64,000 nucleotides of DNA from Caldilineaceae bacterium. GTDB taxonomy: Bacteria; Chloroflexota; Anaerolineae; Caldilineales; Caldilineaceae. A model generated the notes under the pieces. That model was not told the DNA's origin, ran no database searches, and was given only the letters and a program-made list of their open reading frames with translations. A program made the position numbers and the translations under genes. Shown here in pieces: positions 62,248 through 64,000 of the stretch (position 1 is its first letter; each line of letters opens with the position of its first letter). The DNA lies in contig JAJEDI010000055.1 in assembly GCA_022821585.1 (NCBI GenBank), forward strand, positions 62,001 to 126,000, written 5' to 3'.

Positions 62248-63348
62248 ATGATAATCCAGGATATCAGGACAACCGTGCTGTCCCTGCCCCACCTGCCCGG
62301 GATTCAGGACGCGACAATACGTCATGTCGCGCAGGGGCGAAGTCAGTGTTTCGTTCATGTTCACTCCGATCAGGGCTTGGTAGGCTTAGGACTGGGCGGA
62401 GGAGTCACTGCAGCGCGCGAAGTGATCGAACGTACTCTCAAACCCATCCTCATTGGGCAGAATGCCCTGCATATCGAAAAGCTGTGGGATGACATGTTTT
62501 GGGCGATTCGGGGCGTCGGTCGCAAGGGTCTTGCTTTCAGTGCACTGTCCGCCGTAGATATCGCGCTCTGGGATCTGAAGGCGAAGTACTACGAAACGCC
62601 CCTCTATGAACTTCTGGGACCTTACACTGAGTCGGTACCTGTCTACGGCAGCGGCGGCTGGACGCACTTCAGTCAAGATGAATTGGTCGCGGAGCAGTGT
62701 GGTTACGTGGAGCGCGGAATGAAGGCCGTGAAGATGAAGGTAGGAAAGGATTTCGGCCAGAGCGAGCGGGAGGACGTAGCTCGCCTCGCGGCGGTGCGAG
62801 AGGCCGTTGGCCCTGACGTACAGATTCTCATCGACGCCAATAACGGCTATTACGCCAAACAGGCGATTCGGATGGCGCGAGTATTCGAGCAATACGACGT
62901 GGGCTGGTTTGAGGAGCCAGTCCTGGCCGACGATATTGAAGGGCTGGCTGCCGTTGCCAGAGCCATCGACATTCCCGTGGCAACTGGCGAACACGAGTAT
63001 ACCAAGTATGGATTCCGTGACCTCATCGCTCGCGGCGGCGCCGACATCGTACAGCCTGACGTGGGCAGGGTTGGCGGCATTACCGAATGGATGAAGGTTG
63101 CCCATCTCGCACACGCCTTCAACCTGCCTGTTGCTCCCCATGCATACCAGCTTATTCATCTTCACATGGCCTGTGCAACGCCAAATCTGAGAGTCGTCGA
63201 ATATCTGGGTACGGTGGAGGCAGCGGATCGTGTCTTCTACGCTTCCTTTGAAGAGCCGCAAAAGGGCCTCTGGTCCCCCGATCCGGAAAAACATGGTCTG
63301 GGCCTGGAGCTAGACCCTGTCGCTGTCAAACATTACGCGGTAGAGTGA
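62248..63348 (+). CDS. Mandelate racemase/muconate lactonizing enzyme family (sugar-acid dehydratase-like)
   Basis: A 366-aa enolase-superfamily enzyme. Lys162 and Lys164 (VKMKVG) are the base on one face; metal ligands Asp196, Glu222 and Glu248 lie in DANNGY, WFEEP and TGEHEY; His298 (APHAYQLIHLH) is the second-face base, paired with Asp271. The Lys-x-Lys/His-Asp arrangement is that of mandelate racemase and of acid-sugar dehydratases, so dehydration or epimerisation of a sugar acid is most likely. ATG 62248 follows CAGGAG. It stands alone, but its product class matches the HpcH/HpaI aldolase of the large catabolic run. Confidence 0.92.
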   Translation: MIIQDIRTTVLSLPHLPGIQDATIRHVAQGRSQCFVHVHSDQGLVGLGLGGGVTAAREVIERTLKPILIGQNALHIEKLWDDMFWAIRGVGRKGLAFSALSAVDIALWDLKAKYYETPLYELLGPYTESVPVYGSGGWTHFSQDELVAEQCGYVERGMKAVKMKVGKDFGQSEREDVARLAAVREAVGPDVQILIDANNGYYAKQAIRMARVFEQYDVGWFEEPVLADDIEGLAAVARAIDIPVATGEHEYTKYGFRDLIARGGADIVQPDVGRVGGITEWMKVAHLAHAFNLPVAPHAYQLIHLHMACATPNLRVVEYLGTVEAADRVFYASFEEPQKGLWSPDPEKHGLGLELDPVAVKHYAVE

Positions 63349-63590
63349 GCAACGACCGATATTTCTCTAGCTTCTAATGTCAGAAAAGTACGCAACTCAA
63401 CCAGCCTTCAAGATGGCTGGCTGGATTGTATGTAGTAAGGTGGGACGGGCCAATTGGAGTCGCACCTTCATTTCCACCGTGCAACGGCCGGTCCAGGTGC
63501 AAGTTCTCCCTCGCGGTTAAGCTGCTTCGGACCCGAGTTGTACTGGAGATAGACGTCCGGTGGCAAGGTCAAGAGCCTAACCATGTCCGG
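63349..63590. other. Intergenic region
   Basis: No gene, repeat or clear terminator recognised between the enolase-superfamily gene and the promoter at 63591. Confidence 0.4.
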
Positions 63591-63620
63591 TTGTCCGGAG
63601 ATTCTGGCAAGTGTTATAAT
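63591..63620 (+). promoter_or_regulatory. Sigma70-type promoter with extended -10
   Basis: TTGTCC (63591-63596), 18-bp spacer and TATAAT (63615-63620), the latter preceded by TGT (extended -10). It would drive the gene starting at 63782, leaving a 5' leader of about 155 nt. Confidence 0.7.
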
Positions 63621-63781
63621 GAAGCTTCCAAAACGCCCCTTCAGATCGGTCTGAAAAGAACTCGAAATCGTTACCTCGCTCGTGATTCGAAGGGGCTCAA
63701 GAACCAGATAAGTGCGATCCGCTTGTCAGTCAAGCCCATTCGAGCACGCCCTTCCCATCAGGCTCACTGAAAGAAAGAAAC

Positions 63782-64000
63782 ATGGACAACGCCCAACTAG
63801 CCCAAATCGTAACATGGCTCGACGAAGAACATCGGCGCGACCGGGCTGAGATCTCCCGGCTGCAGCAGCAGTTGGAGAGCCAGAGCGGAGACATCGTCGA
63901 ACAAGCGCGTCGAATCCAGGAGCTTGAGGGACGCCTGGCATCTACCATCGCGCAATTGGGTAGATTCACCCAATTGGAGCAGCAGATTGAAAGCTTCAAG
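63782..64000 (+). CDS. Coiled-coil protein (start only, runs off the window)
   Basis: ATG 63782 opens a frame of 73 codons with no stop before the window ends. The visible part begins MDNAQLAQIVTWLDEEHRRD and is almost all helix: heptad-like Leu/Ile spacing with many Gln, Glu and Arg (ISRLQQQLESQ, IQELEGRLASTIAQL). That predicts a long coiled coil. A good promoter lies 160 bp upstream; the ribosome site (GAAAGAAAG) is weak. The family is not recognised; a structural or chromosome/cell-division role is possible but unsupported. Confidence 0.75.
   Translation, partial: MDNAQLAQIVTWLDEEHRRDRAEISRLQQQLESQSGDIVEQARRIQELEGRLASTIAQLGRFTQLEQQIESFK

Overview
The window looks like a chromosomal segment of a GC-rich, heterotrophic bacterium. 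The best guess is Chloroflexota (Anaerolineae/Caldilineales-like). This is inferred from the many substrate-binding lipoproteins with short A/P/E-rich tails after the lipobox Cys, the abundance of Gfo/Idh, PhyH, M81 and enolase-superfamily catabolic genes, and the general gene style. No rRNA or tRNA is present to confirm it.

Layout. 1-2582 (+): end of a vitamin B12-type import system (FecCD permease, ATPase), PduO-type cobalamin adenosyltransferase and a thioredoxin-like [2Fe-2S] ferredoxin. 2561-10217 (-): PQQ-type sugar dehydrogenase fused to cytochrome c, an SDR dehydrogenase, and a Dpp-type ABC importer followed by a cytochrome c lipoprotein. 10775-15214 (+): a strong promoter, a 23-codon leader ORF, an intrinsic terminator and a heterodimeric ABC exporter pair with asymmetric ATP sites, arranged like a translational attenuator. 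15263-19301 (+): a TPP-riboswitch operon (thiamine-binding protein, ThiXYZ-like importer, isopenicillin-N-synthase-like oxygenase). 19293-25443 (-): Ldh-type dehydrogenase, TPR protein, pyruvate dehydrogenase E2 and E1.

25546-37019 (-) is a 12-gene catabolic and transport run. In transcription order it holds a solute-binding protein, cytochrome c lipoprotein, two Dpp-type permeases (the first apparently starting at AUU), two Gfo/Idh oxidoreductases (one with a zinc-ribbon tail), a divergent peptide deformylase, an HpcH/HpaI aldolase, an NHL propeller, a PhyH dioxygenase, a bicupin and an epimerase. A plausible reading is uptake and oxidation of a sugar-acid-like compound ending in pyruvate, which the neighbouring PDH genes could use.

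37020-38493 is repeat-rich intergenic DNA ahead of a 909-aa FG-GAP propeller protein. 41274-43134 (-): a 2-hydroxyacid dehydrogenase and a GNAT. 43775-51046 (+): a sugar ABC importer, M81/MlrC-like protein, DegT aminotransferase and PhyH dioxygenase. 51550-52398: a kinase-like protein. 52519-55839 (-): a second sugar ABC importer with a Tat-type lipoprotein. 56265-56721: a decayed aquaporin. 56763-61999 (-): PlsC acyltransferase, aldo/keto reductase, two GT4 glycosyltransferases and a VOC protein. 62248-63348: an enolase-superfamily dehydratase. 63782-end: start of a coiled-coil gene.

The most interesting signals are the repeated pairing of Dpp-type importers with cytochrome c lipoproteins, the leader-peptide attenuator of the exporter, the oxygenase under TPP control, the AUU start, and three unrelated arrays of heptanucleotide repeats.
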